Shown here piece after piece: positions 1 to 8,045 of a stretch of DNA of 34,563 nucleotides; position 1 is the first letter of the stretch, and each line of letters opens with the position of its first letter. This stretch comes from HRBIN12 sp964447335 (GTDB taxonomy: Bacteria; Actinomycetota; UBA4738; HRBIN12). The notes beneath the pieces were generated by a model. It saw only the letters and a program-made list of their open reading frames with translations, did no database searches and was not told the origin of the DNA. The stretch lies in contig CAYUSA010000029.1 in NCBI GenBank assembly GCA_964447335.1, positions 1 to 34,563 on the forward strand. The letters run 5' to 3'. The position numbers and the translations under genes are program-made.

Positions 1-155
1 ACCGGGGAGCCCACAGATGAGGGAGCAGACTTACTGCCTATTGCGGAACGCTACTACGATGAGGGGCGGCCCCGGCGCGCCGAAGATCGGGCGCCGCTCG
101 TCATGAAGCGAAGTCAGCAGACCGTCTACCCGGCTCCCGGGCTCGATCCTCCGGC
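1..155. other. Left flank, no gene recognised
   Basis: This stretch lies downstream of the minus-strand metallophosphoesterase gene. I see no convincing coding sequence here. It has GC-rich short inverted segments around 70-105, but no T-run that would make a clear intrinsic terminator. Confidence 0.5.
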
Positions 156-2336
156 TCAGCCAGCGGTCAGGTCGGCCACGACATCGTCCACGTTCGCGGT
201 GAACGTCTTCGCTGCGTCGTCGAGGATCTGGATCCGTCCGATCTGGCTCGCGCCGAGGTCCGACGTCCAGGCGCCGAGCTGGCTGCCGTTCAGGAGCAGC
301 GTGAGCGTCCCCGAGGAGCCGATCGTCGCACACAGCTCGATCGTGCTCCATCCGGTGGGGAGCGCGACGCCCGATGGGAAGATCTGACCCGACACGTCCG
401 CCCGAACCTTCAGCGCACGGTTGCTCTCGACGAACACGCGTCCAACGGACTGGTCGGCGGCGGTCCGCAGCTTCAGGAGCGCAACGGAACTCGCGCCCAG
501 CGAGGAGATGTTGATCGCCTCGCGCACGCACAGGGTCGAATACGTCGCGGACAGGTCATGCGTAGCGTACGCGCGAGCGCCGGACACCGCTGCCCTGGCG
601 CTCGGAGCCGCCGCGCCACCTTGGCTGCCGTCGAGCGTGAGGTTCGTCACGTTCGACCAGTTCGCGAACCCGCTGCTGAAGTCGTCTGAGAACACGACGG
701 GGTCACCAGCCATGACGGTGATCGGCGGGGAGGGAACGCTCCTTTCACTCGCGTTGCCGGCCTCGTCGACCGCGTCGACCTCGTAGGTGTGGCTGCTCCC
801 TCCCGCCAGCCCCGTGTCCGTCCACGAAGCGGTCGTCGTCGAGGTGCTGGTGACCTGACCGACCGGTGTCGGATCGCCGTCGCGGTAGACGCGGTAGGTG
901 ATCGAGCTCGAGAGGTCGTCTGCCGCCGCGGACCATGTGACGTCGATCGAGCCCGGCGCCGTGCTCTGGCCGGCCACGTTCGTTGGAACCGAGGGCGGTG
1001 TCGTGTCGGGGGTGCCGCCACCACCGCAGTCGACGCTGCCTTCTCCTACCTCGCCCAGGCCGTTCATGACCGGAGACCCGTTGATGTCGCGGAAGACCCA
1101 GTCGAGACGAGTGGCTTCACCCGTGTCGCCGCCGAAAGCGGTGATGTAAGCGACACCGGCCACCTTCGTGGCCTGCCAGTCCGTCCGCGGGTCGGTATCC
1201 GCCTTCGATACGAGCCCATGGCCGCCGGCCCCTGCGACGATCTCGACCATGTGCGAGTCGGGCTGTCCGGCCTGTAGATCGCCGTCCAGCGGTACGTAGT
1301 ACTCCATCGTGTGGATGTGCCCGGACAGCACGAGGTCACCGCCGTTGTCCGCAAGCAGCTGCCATATCGGCCGCATCGTGGTGTTGTCGGGGTCGACAGC
1401 GCCGAGCACCGCGCGGTGCCAGTACGCCACGACGCAGGAGTGCGTGTTGCTCGCGAGCGTGTTCTGGACGAAGTTGTACTGCGGGCTGCCGACGCCGCAG
1501 CCTCCCACGGCCGTGCACTCGCTGTTGAGGTTGAAGAACCGCACACCGCCGTGGACGAAGCTCTCGTAGTCGGGACGACCGTGCCAGTAGTCGCGCCACG
1601 TCGCACGGTTGGCGTTCTCGTGGTTCCCGAGCGTCGGCCGGGTGAAGGCGGCGAGGCGTCCCCAGCCCCAGCCGCCGCCCGGATCGTCGAAGGCCGCCCG
1701 GCCGAAGTTGTGGTCGAACTCGGCGGGCGTCCCCCGCTCGTACAGGTCGCCGAGGTATAGGAGGATCTCGGCGTTGGAGTTCGATACCTGCTGGGCGACG
1801 GCGTCGCTTCGCGCAGTCCCATCGCCGCCGTCACCGGCCGCTGCGATGACAGGGTCGCCGGAGAACGAGCGCGGCTGCCAGAGGCTCCGCCAGTCGTTCG
1901 GATTGCTCGGCACGGCTGCATCGTTGCCGTTCTCGAGCGTCAGCTGAAGCCAGACCGGTGCCCCTACGGACCCGTCGAACCGCTCGACGCGGACGTTCAG
2001 GTACCGCGTCCCATCGAGGTAGCGATCCGTCCGCCACGTGAAGTTCCAAGGCGCCTCGAAGTCGCTCAGAAGTCGCGCGCTGCTGCTCGTCGACGTCCCC
2101 CACGAGAACCTCATCTCGGCGATCCCCGAGGCGGATCCGCTCACGGTGACCGAGATCGCTACGTCACCCGAGAGCACGCCGTCGGGAGCGTTCAGGCAGA
2201 TGTTGAAGCCGTTCGAGGTTCCGCAGTTCTGCGCGGCGAGGCTCGACTCCGGGACCGAGAGCACCGTCAGCGCGAGCGCGAACGCAAGAGCGGACGCGAA
2301 TGAGAACACGCGGCGGTTCGTCGTACGCACGCTCAC
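156..2336 (-). CDS. Secreted metallophosphoesterase with FN3 and C-terminal beta-sandwich-like domain
   Basis: 726 aa. The GTG start at 2336 is preceded by a GGGAGGGGG-type ribosome binding site about 6 nt away. Residues 1-35 form a Sec signal peptide ending SSLAAQ. Residues 36-140 look like an Ig-like domain. A calcineurin-like phosphoesterase domain spans about 160-430 with the expected metal-ligand blocks: AAAGDGGDG (D169), LYLGDLYE (D197), LGNHEN (237-240), WHR (306-308) and GHIH (339-342). An FN3 domain follows at about 445-541. Residues 545-726 form a domain also found at the C-termini of the genes at 2374 and 17002. The family hydrolyses phosphomonoesters or diesters with a dimetal centre; the substrate here is unknown. 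The gene starts 37 nt after the upstream propeller gene, so the two are probably co-transcribed. The extracellular location is inferred from the signal peptide. Confidence 0.9.
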   Translation of the reverse strand: MSVRTTNRRVFSFASALAFALALTVLSVPESSLAAQNCGTSNGFNICLNAPDGVLSGDVAISVTVSGSASGIAEMRFSWGTSTSSSARLLSDFEAPWNFTWRTDRYLDGTRYLNVRVERFDGSVGAPVWLQLTLENGNDAAVPSNPNDWRSLWQPRSFSGDPVIAAAGDGGDGTARSDAVAQQVSNSNAEILLYLGDLYERGTPAEFDHNFGRAAFDDPGGGWGWGRLAAFTRPTLGNHENANRATWRDYWHGRPDYESFVHGGVRFFNLNSECTAVGGCGVGSPQYNFVQNTLASNTHSCVVAYWHRAVLGAVDPDNTTMRPIWQLLADNGGDLVLSGHIHTMEYYVPLDGDLQAGQPDSHMVEIVAGAGGHGLVSKADTDPRTDWQATKVAGVAYITAFGGDTGEATRLDWVFRDINGSPVMNGLGEVGEGSVDCGGGGTPDTTPPSVPTNVAGQSTAPGSIDVTWSAAADDLSSSITYRVYRDGDPTPVGQVTSTSTTTASWTDTGLAGGSSHTYEVDAVDEAGNASERSVPSPPITVMAGDPVVFSDDFSSGFANWSNVTNLTLDGSQGGAAAPSARAAVSGARAYATHDLSATYSTLCVREAINISSLGASSVALLKLRTAADQSVGRVFVESNRALKVRADVSGQIFPSGVALPTGWSTIELCATIGSSGTLTLLLNGSQLGAWTSDLGASQIGRIQILDDAAKTFTANVDDVVADLTAG

Positions 2337-2373
2337 CAGCGTCCCCCTCCCCGGACGTCGCGCGCGCTGCAGT

Positions 2374-5300
2374 TCAGCCCGCGCTCACATCCACGATCAC
2401 ATCGTCCATGTTGACCGTGATCGTCTTAGCCTCGCTGTCGCCGACCAGGACGCGCCCGATCTCGGTCGTCCCGTTGTCGAGCCCCCAGGGCCCAACGATC
2501 CTCGTACCGTCGAGGAACAGCTCCCACGTCCCGGAAGCACCTATGATGCCACAGAGCTCGATCGTGTGCCAGGCGCCCTGTGTGAGTGCCACGCCTGACG
2601 AGATGGACTGTCCGGTGACGTCCGCGCGAACCTGAAGCACGCGTCCGGACGTCACGAAGACCCGGCCGATCCCGCCGTTCGCCGCGGTCCTGAGCCTGAT
2701 GAGCGACGCGCTGTTCCCGCCGATCGACTCCAGGCGCACTCGTTCGCTCACGCACAGACTCGCGTACGTAGTCCCCAGCTGCTGGTAAGCGTAGCCGGGT
2801 GCCCCTGTCACGCTGGCCCTGGCACTGGGGGGGGCGATGCCACCGCGGGCATCGTCGATCGACAACCCAGAATGGACGGTCCACGCTGCGAACGATCCGG
2901 ACCCGAAGTCGTCGTGGAAGATCGCGCTCTGGACCGTGATCGGAACCGAGTCGGGGCTCGGCGGGCTCGGGTTGCCGGCCTCGTCGACGGCGATGATCCG
3001 ATACGTGTGCGCGCTTCCTGGAGTGAGTCCCACATCCGTGAAGGATGTGTTCGTCGTCGTTCCGACGAGCGAGCCGTCACGGAGCACACGGTACGTGATC
3101 GTCGTTGTCACGTCGTCGACCGACCCCGCCCAGCTAAGGTCGACCGTGCTCGTCGAGTTACTCATCCCGCTCGGCGCACCTGGCGTCGTGGGAGGCGCCG
3201 TGTCGGGCGCGGGGACGAAGATCGGATCCGAGGCCAGGCTAGGAGCGCTCTCGTTCGATCCCTCATCGACAGCGGTGACCGTGTACGTGTGCGTGCTCTC
3301 GCCTGCGAGACCCGTGTCCGTGAAACCGACGCTGGCGGTCGACGCGCTCGCCACCAAGCCGACCGGGGTGGGATCGCCGTCGCGGAACACGTTGTAGATG
3401 AGCGTCGAGCTGACCGCGTCCGTCGACGCCGCCCACGTGAGCTCGACCGAGCCGGATCTGTCTCCCGTTCCTGAGGGCTTGCCGGGCGGGGTTGGGGGCG
3501 TGGCATCGGGCATCGCGAACAGGCCCACTCGCGCGTGTGGATCGCCCGACATCTGCCAGCCATCGCTGCCAACGGCGAGGCCACCGGGGCCGATCGTGAG
3601 CTTCAGCACGCCCCGGAAGCCGCCGGCGCCGGGGTTCCAGGGCAGAGGCTCTCCAGTGCCGGGATCGAGGGCTCCGATCGCGTCCGTGGACACCGAGGTC
3701 GGCGTGGGCATCGAGCCCGTCGTTTCGTTGTTCAGGTACCGGAAGTGACCTCCGATATACACCGCGTCCCCCGCGGCGACCACGGTTTCGGTCGTGTCGC
3801 CGATGCGCTGGATCCAGATCGGGTCGGTATCCGTGTCGGTCGGAGTCGTGGGGTACGCGGCCACCGAGTCGGCGCCGGGGAAGATGTCACCCCCGGCCGT
3901 CGCCATGTATACGACCGAGCCGTCGGGGGACAGGCTGAGGTCGCGTCCCAGCCCGGCAACGTCGTAGATGTGCGTGAACCACGGATCGACCTGACCGTGG
4001 GTCGCGTCGATCCTGGCGATGTCGTTATGCGCTTGTCCCCCGACGCGATCGAAGTCTCCAGCGATGAAGACGCCACTCCCGTCAGGCGTCACGTCGATCC
4101 CGCGGACCGCCCCGCCCTCAACCGGGACGTCGAACGTGGTGTCCAGTTGTCCGGTCGCGGCGACGAACCGCGCCAGGCGACGCCGCGGCGAACCTCCCGC
4201 GTTGCTGAAGCGCCCGCCGACGTACAGGTCGTCGCCGTGGACGACGACCTCCATGACCTCGGAGTCCACGTTCGGGTTGCCGAACGACGTGATCACCGCC
4301 CCCGTCGCTGGGTCGATCTGCGCGAGCCGCGTCCGGAGCGCCGCGCCGAGGCGCGTGAATCGTCCGCCGATGAAGAGCCGGCCGTCGGCCGTTGGCCAGA
4401 TCGCCTGAACCCAGTTGTTGGGCTGCGGGTTGAAGGCGGTGTCGAGAGCGCCGGTCGTCGCATCGATCGCGACGAGGTAAGGGCGCTCGACGCCGCCGTA
4501 CTGCGCGAACGTGCCGGCCACGAGCACGCGGCCGCCGTCGACGACGATCTCGTTGATCCGCAGGTCGTTCGCCCCCGAGTAGACAGGCGGCTGCCACGCG
4601 AAGTTCGTCGCGCCCGTCGAAACGGCGATCTGGGCCATCTTGTAGATCGGCGTCTGGTTGTTCTGGTTCTGGTAGCCGAAGTCGCCACCGATGTAGATGT
4701 TCTGGCCGTCGGGCGTGACATCGACCGTTCGGACGATGCCTCCGCGAGTGCTGGTCCCCGGATCCTGGTCTCCGGCGGGACCTCGGATCTGCGGCACGCT
4801 GAACGTCCCGCGAGCGCCGGTCGTCGGGTTGAGCTGCGCGATGCTTCGCCTGCCGGTACCGCCCATCGTCGTGTACTGCCCGGCGGCCCAGACCCAAGAC
4901 AGATCCGGGTGGGCCTCGAGGTCGAAGACGGTGTCGTTGGCGTTCGGGTTCCACGAGAGGACTCCGCCAGTCGTCGTGTTCACGGCGCCGAGGCGGTTGC
5001 GCGTCCGGCCGCCGAACTGGGTGAACGCACCAGCGACGTATAGCGTGCCGTTCGGCCAGAGCAACAGGTCGTGGACGACGCCGTTCGCGTCGAGCGAGAG
5101 CGCGTTCGCTGTGCCCGTCGTCGCGCTGACGGAGGCGAACCGTGCGTGGGCCGCGCCGCCGATCGAGGCGAAGTCCCCGCCGACGAAGAGGGTCGACCCG
5201 TCAGCCGACAACGCGAGCGAGCGCACGGCGCCATCCGCCGACCCCGACCAGGCCTGCGGGTCGCCCGTCGTGGCCGATACGCGAGCGAGGTTGGAGAAGA

Positions 5301-5844
5301 CCTGCCCCCGGACGCGGTTGAAGCTGCCGCCGATGAAGAGCGTCTCGTCGGGGCCGGGAAGGATGACATTCACCGTGCTGATCCCCGGGCCGGTCGCGGA
5401 AGCGTCGAAGGCTGTGACCGCGCCGCTGGCATCCACGTGGGCCACGTTCTGCCGCGCCACTCCACCGACCTGTGTGAAGGTCCCTCCTACGTACCAGCCG
5501 CCGCTCTCGTCTGGCAGGGCGACGTTCACCAGCCCGTTGACGGCCGGGAACGTCCCGACGAAGCCCCCGTTCGCCGTGTCGGCGAAGCCCACCGCGCCCT
5601 CGAACTGGGGCCCGACCCACCGGAAGTTCCCCCCGACGTAGATCCGGTTGCCGAGCTGGGCGACGGCGCGGACCTCGCGGTCGCCGATCTGCGTCGCGAG
5701 CGCCAGCGGCTGCTCGGACGGGATGGCCAAAGCCGGCGTCGGTGCGGCGACGATCGCGAGCGATGCAGCAGCGATGGCCACCACCGAGAGCGTCGCTTCG
5801 AGCTTGCGACGTCTACGCCCGGGCATAAGGCTCTGCGCTCGCAC
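2374..5844 (-). CDS. Large secreted beta-propeller protein with two FN3 domains and shared C-terminal domain
   Basis: About 1156 aa from the chosen GTG at 5844, which has GGAGGAG at 5854-5860 with a 9-nt spacer. An ATG lies 6 codons downstream at 5826, and an upstream in-frame start at 5946 lacks such a site. The N-terminus (RRRRK, then a hydrophobic run ending TPALA) is a Sec signal peptide. Residues ~40-770 are a long series of delta-60/DUF5122-like blades with repeated YVGGxF, LAxxxxxTG and W/F-xPxxN elements, predicting a beta-propeller fold. Two FN3 domains follow (~775-865 and ~870-960). The last 182 residues are homologous to the tails of the proteins at 156 and 17002, including two conserved Cys. 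No LPXTG motif or C-terminal membrane anchor is visible. A role in binding or organising the surface polymer made by the adjacent genes is inference. Confidence 0.88.
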   Translation of the reverse strand: MRAQSLMPGRRRRKLEATLSVVAIAAASLAIVAAPTPALAIPSEQPLALATQIGDREVRAVAQLGNRIYVGGNFRWVGPQFEGAVGFADTANGGFVGTFPAVNGLVNVALPDESGGWYVGGTFTQVGGVARQNVAHVDASGAVTAFDASATGPGISTVNVILPGPDETLFIGGSFNRVRGQVFSNLARVSATTGDPQAWSGSADGAVRSLALSADGSTLFVGGDFASIGGAAHARFASVSATTGTANALSLDANGVVHDLLLWPNGTLYVAGAFTQFGGRTRNRLGAVNTTTGGVLSWNPNANDTVFDLEAHPDLSWVWAAGQYTTMGGTGRRSIAQLNPTTGARGTFSVPQIRGPAGDQDPGTSTRGGIVRTVDVTPDGQNIYIGGDFGYQNQNNQTPIYKMAQIAVSTGATNFAWQPPVYSGANDLRINEIVVDGGRVLVAGTFAQYGGVERPYLVAIDATTGALDTAFNPQPNNWVQAIWPTADGRLFIGGRFTRLGAALRTRLAQIDPATGAVITSFGNPNVDSEVMEVVVHGDDLYVGGRFSNAGGSPRRRLARFVAATGQLDTTFDVPVEGGAVRGIDVTPDGSGVFIAGDFDRVGGQAHNDIARIDATHGQVDPWFTHIYDVAGLGRDLSLSPDGSVVYMATAGGDIFPGADSVAAYPTTPTDTDTDPIWIQRIGDTTETVVAAGDAVYIGGHFRYLNNETTGSMPTPTSVSTDAIGALDPGTGEPLPWNPGAGGFRGVLKLTIGPGGLAVGSDGWQMSGDPHARVGLFAMPDATPPTPPGKPSGTGDRSGSVELTWAASTDAVSSTLIYNVFRDGDPTPVGLVASASTASVGFTDTGLAGESTHTYTVTAVDEGSNESAPSLASDPIFVPAPDTAPPTTPGAPSGMSNSTSTVDLSWAGSVDDVTTTITYRVLRDGSLVGTTTNTSFTDVGLTPGSAHTYRIIAVDEAGNPSPPSPDSVPITVQSAIFHDDFGSGSFAAWTVHSGLSIDDARGGIAPPSARASVTGAPGYAYQQLGTTYASLCVSERVRLESIGGNSASLIRLRTAANGGIGRVFVTSGRVLQVRADVTGQSISSGVALTQGAWHTIELCGIIGASGTWELFLDGTRIVGPWGLDNGTTEIGRVLVGDSEAKTITVNMDDVIVDVSAG

Positions 5845-5853
5845 TTGTGGTAG

Positions 5854-5860
5854 CTCCTCC
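5854..5860 (-). promoter_or_regulatory. Ribosome binding site that decides the GTG start of the propeller gene
   Basis: GGAGGAG on the minus strand, 9 nt before the GTG at 5844. It favours that start over the ATG at 5826, for which it is too far away (27 nt). Confidence 0.65.
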
Positions 5861-5979
5861 GACCGACGGACCGTCCGATGCCCGGCCTTCCAAACGTAGC
5901 ACCCTGCATCTACGCCGCCCACGCCCAAAAGGACGACATCGTGCACCGGCGGACGCTCGACCGATGTAGGACTCGAGAC

Positions 5980-7515
5980 CTAGGTCGAAAGACCCGGACC
6001 GGAGCCTGTGGCGTACCCGTAGCGGCGGAGCATCGGGGCGGTGAGAGCCGTCACGATCCGTCGTTGCGCCACCGGGAGCCGTCGCCGCCACTCCTCGTCC
6101 GCCCGGATCCGCAGTGGTCCGCTCGCAAACCGGATCGGGTTCCCATCCACCGTGTGGTTCGTGCCGAGCGCCGCGGTGTCGGCATCAAGGAAATCAAGCC
6201 AGGATGGATCCGCGCCGATCCCGGCGTGCCCGACGACCTCAAGGAGATATCGGCGCGGGTCCGCGACAAGATCCTCGTACCGGAGCAGCCGGTACGGAAC
6301 ACCCAGCCACCGGAGCATGTGCGTCTGCTGGTTGTAGAGGACGTAGCGGATCGACGCAGAGACCGCTCCGTACCGCAGCATGTAGTCGGTCCGCCCCGGC
6401 GCATCGGGCCGCTCGACACGTTTCTGCCACGAGTACACGACGCCTCTCGCGTCGCGCACGAGGTGGACGACCCGGAGATCGACCGTCGGCGTCGCCCGGA
6501 GCAGCAAGGCGTAGGAGGGGATCTTCGAGGAGTCGACGATCACGCGCGCGCCCGAGACCTGGCCGATCGCGGTGTAGAGATCCGCTAGGGCCGACACGTA
6601 CCTCCTGAGCCCCCGCGGACGTGGACCACTCGAAGCGAACGCGAGCAGGGGCAGCATCCATGGTCGGTCGTAGATGCGCCGCAGCTCCTGGAGCCGCTCG
6701 GGGTCGGCGCGATCCCACCCCCCGAATGCGCGCTCCCCGACCTGCCGCCAGAACCGGCACGACCTGAACGACTCCCCGCAGCCGCAGAGACGATCCTCGA
6801 TGCACCCGCGCAGCCAGCCGTCACGCATCTCGCCGATCGACACGAAGCCCGGCATCTGCCCCAGCATCCGGTCGAGCAGCGTGCTGCCGCTCCGCCCCCA
6901 GCCGCCGATGTACAGGACCCGGACGCGCGCGGCGAGGGGCGAGGTCCTCGGTTGAACCGACCCCGTCGAGAGAAGGTGATCGGCTACGGCGGTGAACCGC
7001 TGCACTCCCTCGGGGACCCCACGCGGCGCCGTATCGCTCGCGCGGCGCGGCCGCGCGAGCGCCGACTCCAACGCCTCGCGGAACCGCTCCTCGGTCTCGG
7101 CAAGTTCGACCTGGCCGGCGGCCGCAAGCCTCCTCGCGAAGCGGACCTGGTGGTCGTCCACGTGCTCCCCGAGGTCAGAGCGGCGTGGGACGACGATGGG
7201 TGTCGTCGCCCGACGCCGGGATTCCATGATCGTTCCAGGGCCGCCGTGCGACACGACCACGGCGGCCTCGTCGAACAGCGATTGAAGGTCCCCGTGGGAG
7301 ACGAGCGGCGCGTGTTCGGCGAGTCGGGGTGGCGTCGAGGTGCCAGCCTGGACGAAACATCGGACGCTTCCCTGCGGGCGCGAGGCGAGCCACCGATCGA
7401 CCCACCGCATCAGGCGGTCGAAGGGATGATGGTCGGTGCCGACGCTCACGAGTACGAGCGGCGCCCGGGGAGCGGAGCGCTTCTCGGCGACGGCGGCTGG
7501 ATCGAGCTCGCTCAC
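5980..7515 (-). CDS. Fusion: Alg13/EpsF-like glycosyltransferase subunit + sulfotransferase
   Basis: 511 aa. The GTG start at 7515 overlaps the stop of the Alg14-like gene in a GTGA, indicating translational coupling. Residues 18-165 match the Alg13/PssE/EpsF-type GT28 C-terminal domain: LVSVGTDHHPFDRL near 22-35, VSHGGPGTIMES at 88-99, and RRSDLGEHVDDHQ at 111-123, the usual UDP-sugar-binding region. After a short linker, residues 198-511 are a full PAPS-dependent sulfotransferase domain: YIGGWGRSGSTLLDRM (5'-phosphosulfate loop, ~202-217) and VHLVRDARGVVYSW (3'-phosphate region). A CxC-x6-C motif lies at C244, C246 and C253. No ATG/GTG start lies at the domain junction, so this looks like a true fusion rather than two genes. 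The sulfotransferase half is paralogous to the gene at 10019. The predicted role is adding a sugar with the Alg14-like partner at the inner membrane and sulfating the product. Confidence 0.85.
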   Translation of the reverse strand: MSELDPAAVAEKRSAPRAPLVLVSVGTDHHPFDRLMRWVDRWLASRPQGSVRCFVQAGTSTPPRLAEHAPLVSHGDLQSLFDEAAVVVSHGGPGTIMESRRRATTPIVVPRRSDLGEHVDDHQVRFARRLAAAGQVELAETEERFREALESALARPRRASDTAPRGVPEGVQRFTAVADHLLSTGSVQPRTSPLAARVRVLYIGGWGRSGSTLLDRMLGQMPGFVSIGEMRDGWLRGCIEDRLCGCGESFRSCRFWRQVGERAFGGWDRADPERLQELRRIYDRPWMLPLLAFASSGPRPRGLRRYVSALADLYTAIGQVSGARVIVDSSKIPSYALLLRATPTVDLRVVHLVRDARGVVYSWQKRVERPDAPGRTDYMLRYGAVSASIRYVLYNQQTHMLRWLGVPYRLLRYEDLVADPRRYLLEVVGHAGIGADPSWLDFLDADTAALGTNHTVDGNPIRFASGPLRIRADEEWRRRLPVAQRRIVTALTAPMLRRYGYATGSGPGLST

Positions 7516-8045
7516 AGCAGCGGACCGATCACACGACCCTTTGGATAGAACGCCCGCTGCTCCTCCCACTGGAGGAGGAACAGGTTGCTGAAGGGGTAGC
7601 ATAGCCGGCCCGTGAGCGTCGCCGAGTCGATCCTGTCGTAGACCTCGACGTAAACCGTCTTGATCCCATACAAGCGCGCGACGAGGAAGAAGGGGAACGC
7701 GACCCCCGCGCCCGTGGACACGACGATGGCGGGGCGTACCTGGCGCAGCACCCTCCATGCGAGCCGGCAGTTCCGCATGAGGTTCGGGACGTTCCGGGTG
7801 GTCGGGCAGTGGGCCGGGACCAGGCGCTCACCTTCGAGGATCGAACGGCTCTCCTCGGTGTCGAAGGTCACCCAGACCCGCTCGTACCGTTCCCACCATG
7901 GGCGAAGAGCGTGGACCTGCGCGAGGTGCCCCCCCGATGAGCACACCAGCAGGACGGTTGGATCCTCGTGGCGAGCAGGGCTCATCGCTCGTTCGAACGT
8001 TCGCCCGGGCCAGCTCTCTCTCCTCAGCGGCGTGATCCACCTCAT
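7512..8045 (-). CDS. Alg14/EpsE-like glycosyltransferase membrane subunit
   Basis: 177 aa. The ATG at 8045 overlaps the stop of the Wzz/kinase gene (ATGA). An ATG at 7985 (MSPARHEDPT) is an alternative start, but I see no good ribosome binding site for it. The protein has the family landmarks: VLLVCSSGGHLAQVHAL, a VSTGAGVAFPFFLVARL segment that may sit in the membrane, VYVEVYDRID, and a C-terminal FLLQWEEQ...YPKGRVIGPLL. In characterised pairs (yeast Alg13/Alg14, streptococcal Cps14F/Cps14G-type), this subunit recruits the catalytic Alg13-like partner to the membrane and the lipid-linked acceptor. Here the partner is the next gene, fused to a sulfotransferase. The sugar and linkage cannot be read from sequence. 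Confidence 0.88.
   Translation of the reverse strand: MRWITPLRRESWPGRTFERAMSPARHEDPTVLLVCSSGGHLAQVHALRPWWERYERVWVTFDTEESRSILEGERLVPAHCPTTRNVPNLMRNCRLAWRVLRQVRPAIVVSTGAGVAFPFFLVARLYGIKTVYVEVYDRIDSATLTGRLCYPFSNLFLLQWEEQRAFYPKGRVIGPLL

Noticed and set aside
3535..5043. Long plus-strand open frame (about 500 codons) opposite the propeller gene
   Set aside because: Low-complexity Arg/Val/Asp-rich translation without any family motif; it is a GC-rich antisense shadow of a well-supported gene.
7516..7758. Upstream extension of the GT-sulfotransferase fusion frame
   Set aside because: It overlaps the Alg14-like coding sequence and has no domain similarity; the GTG in the GTGA overlap fits better.
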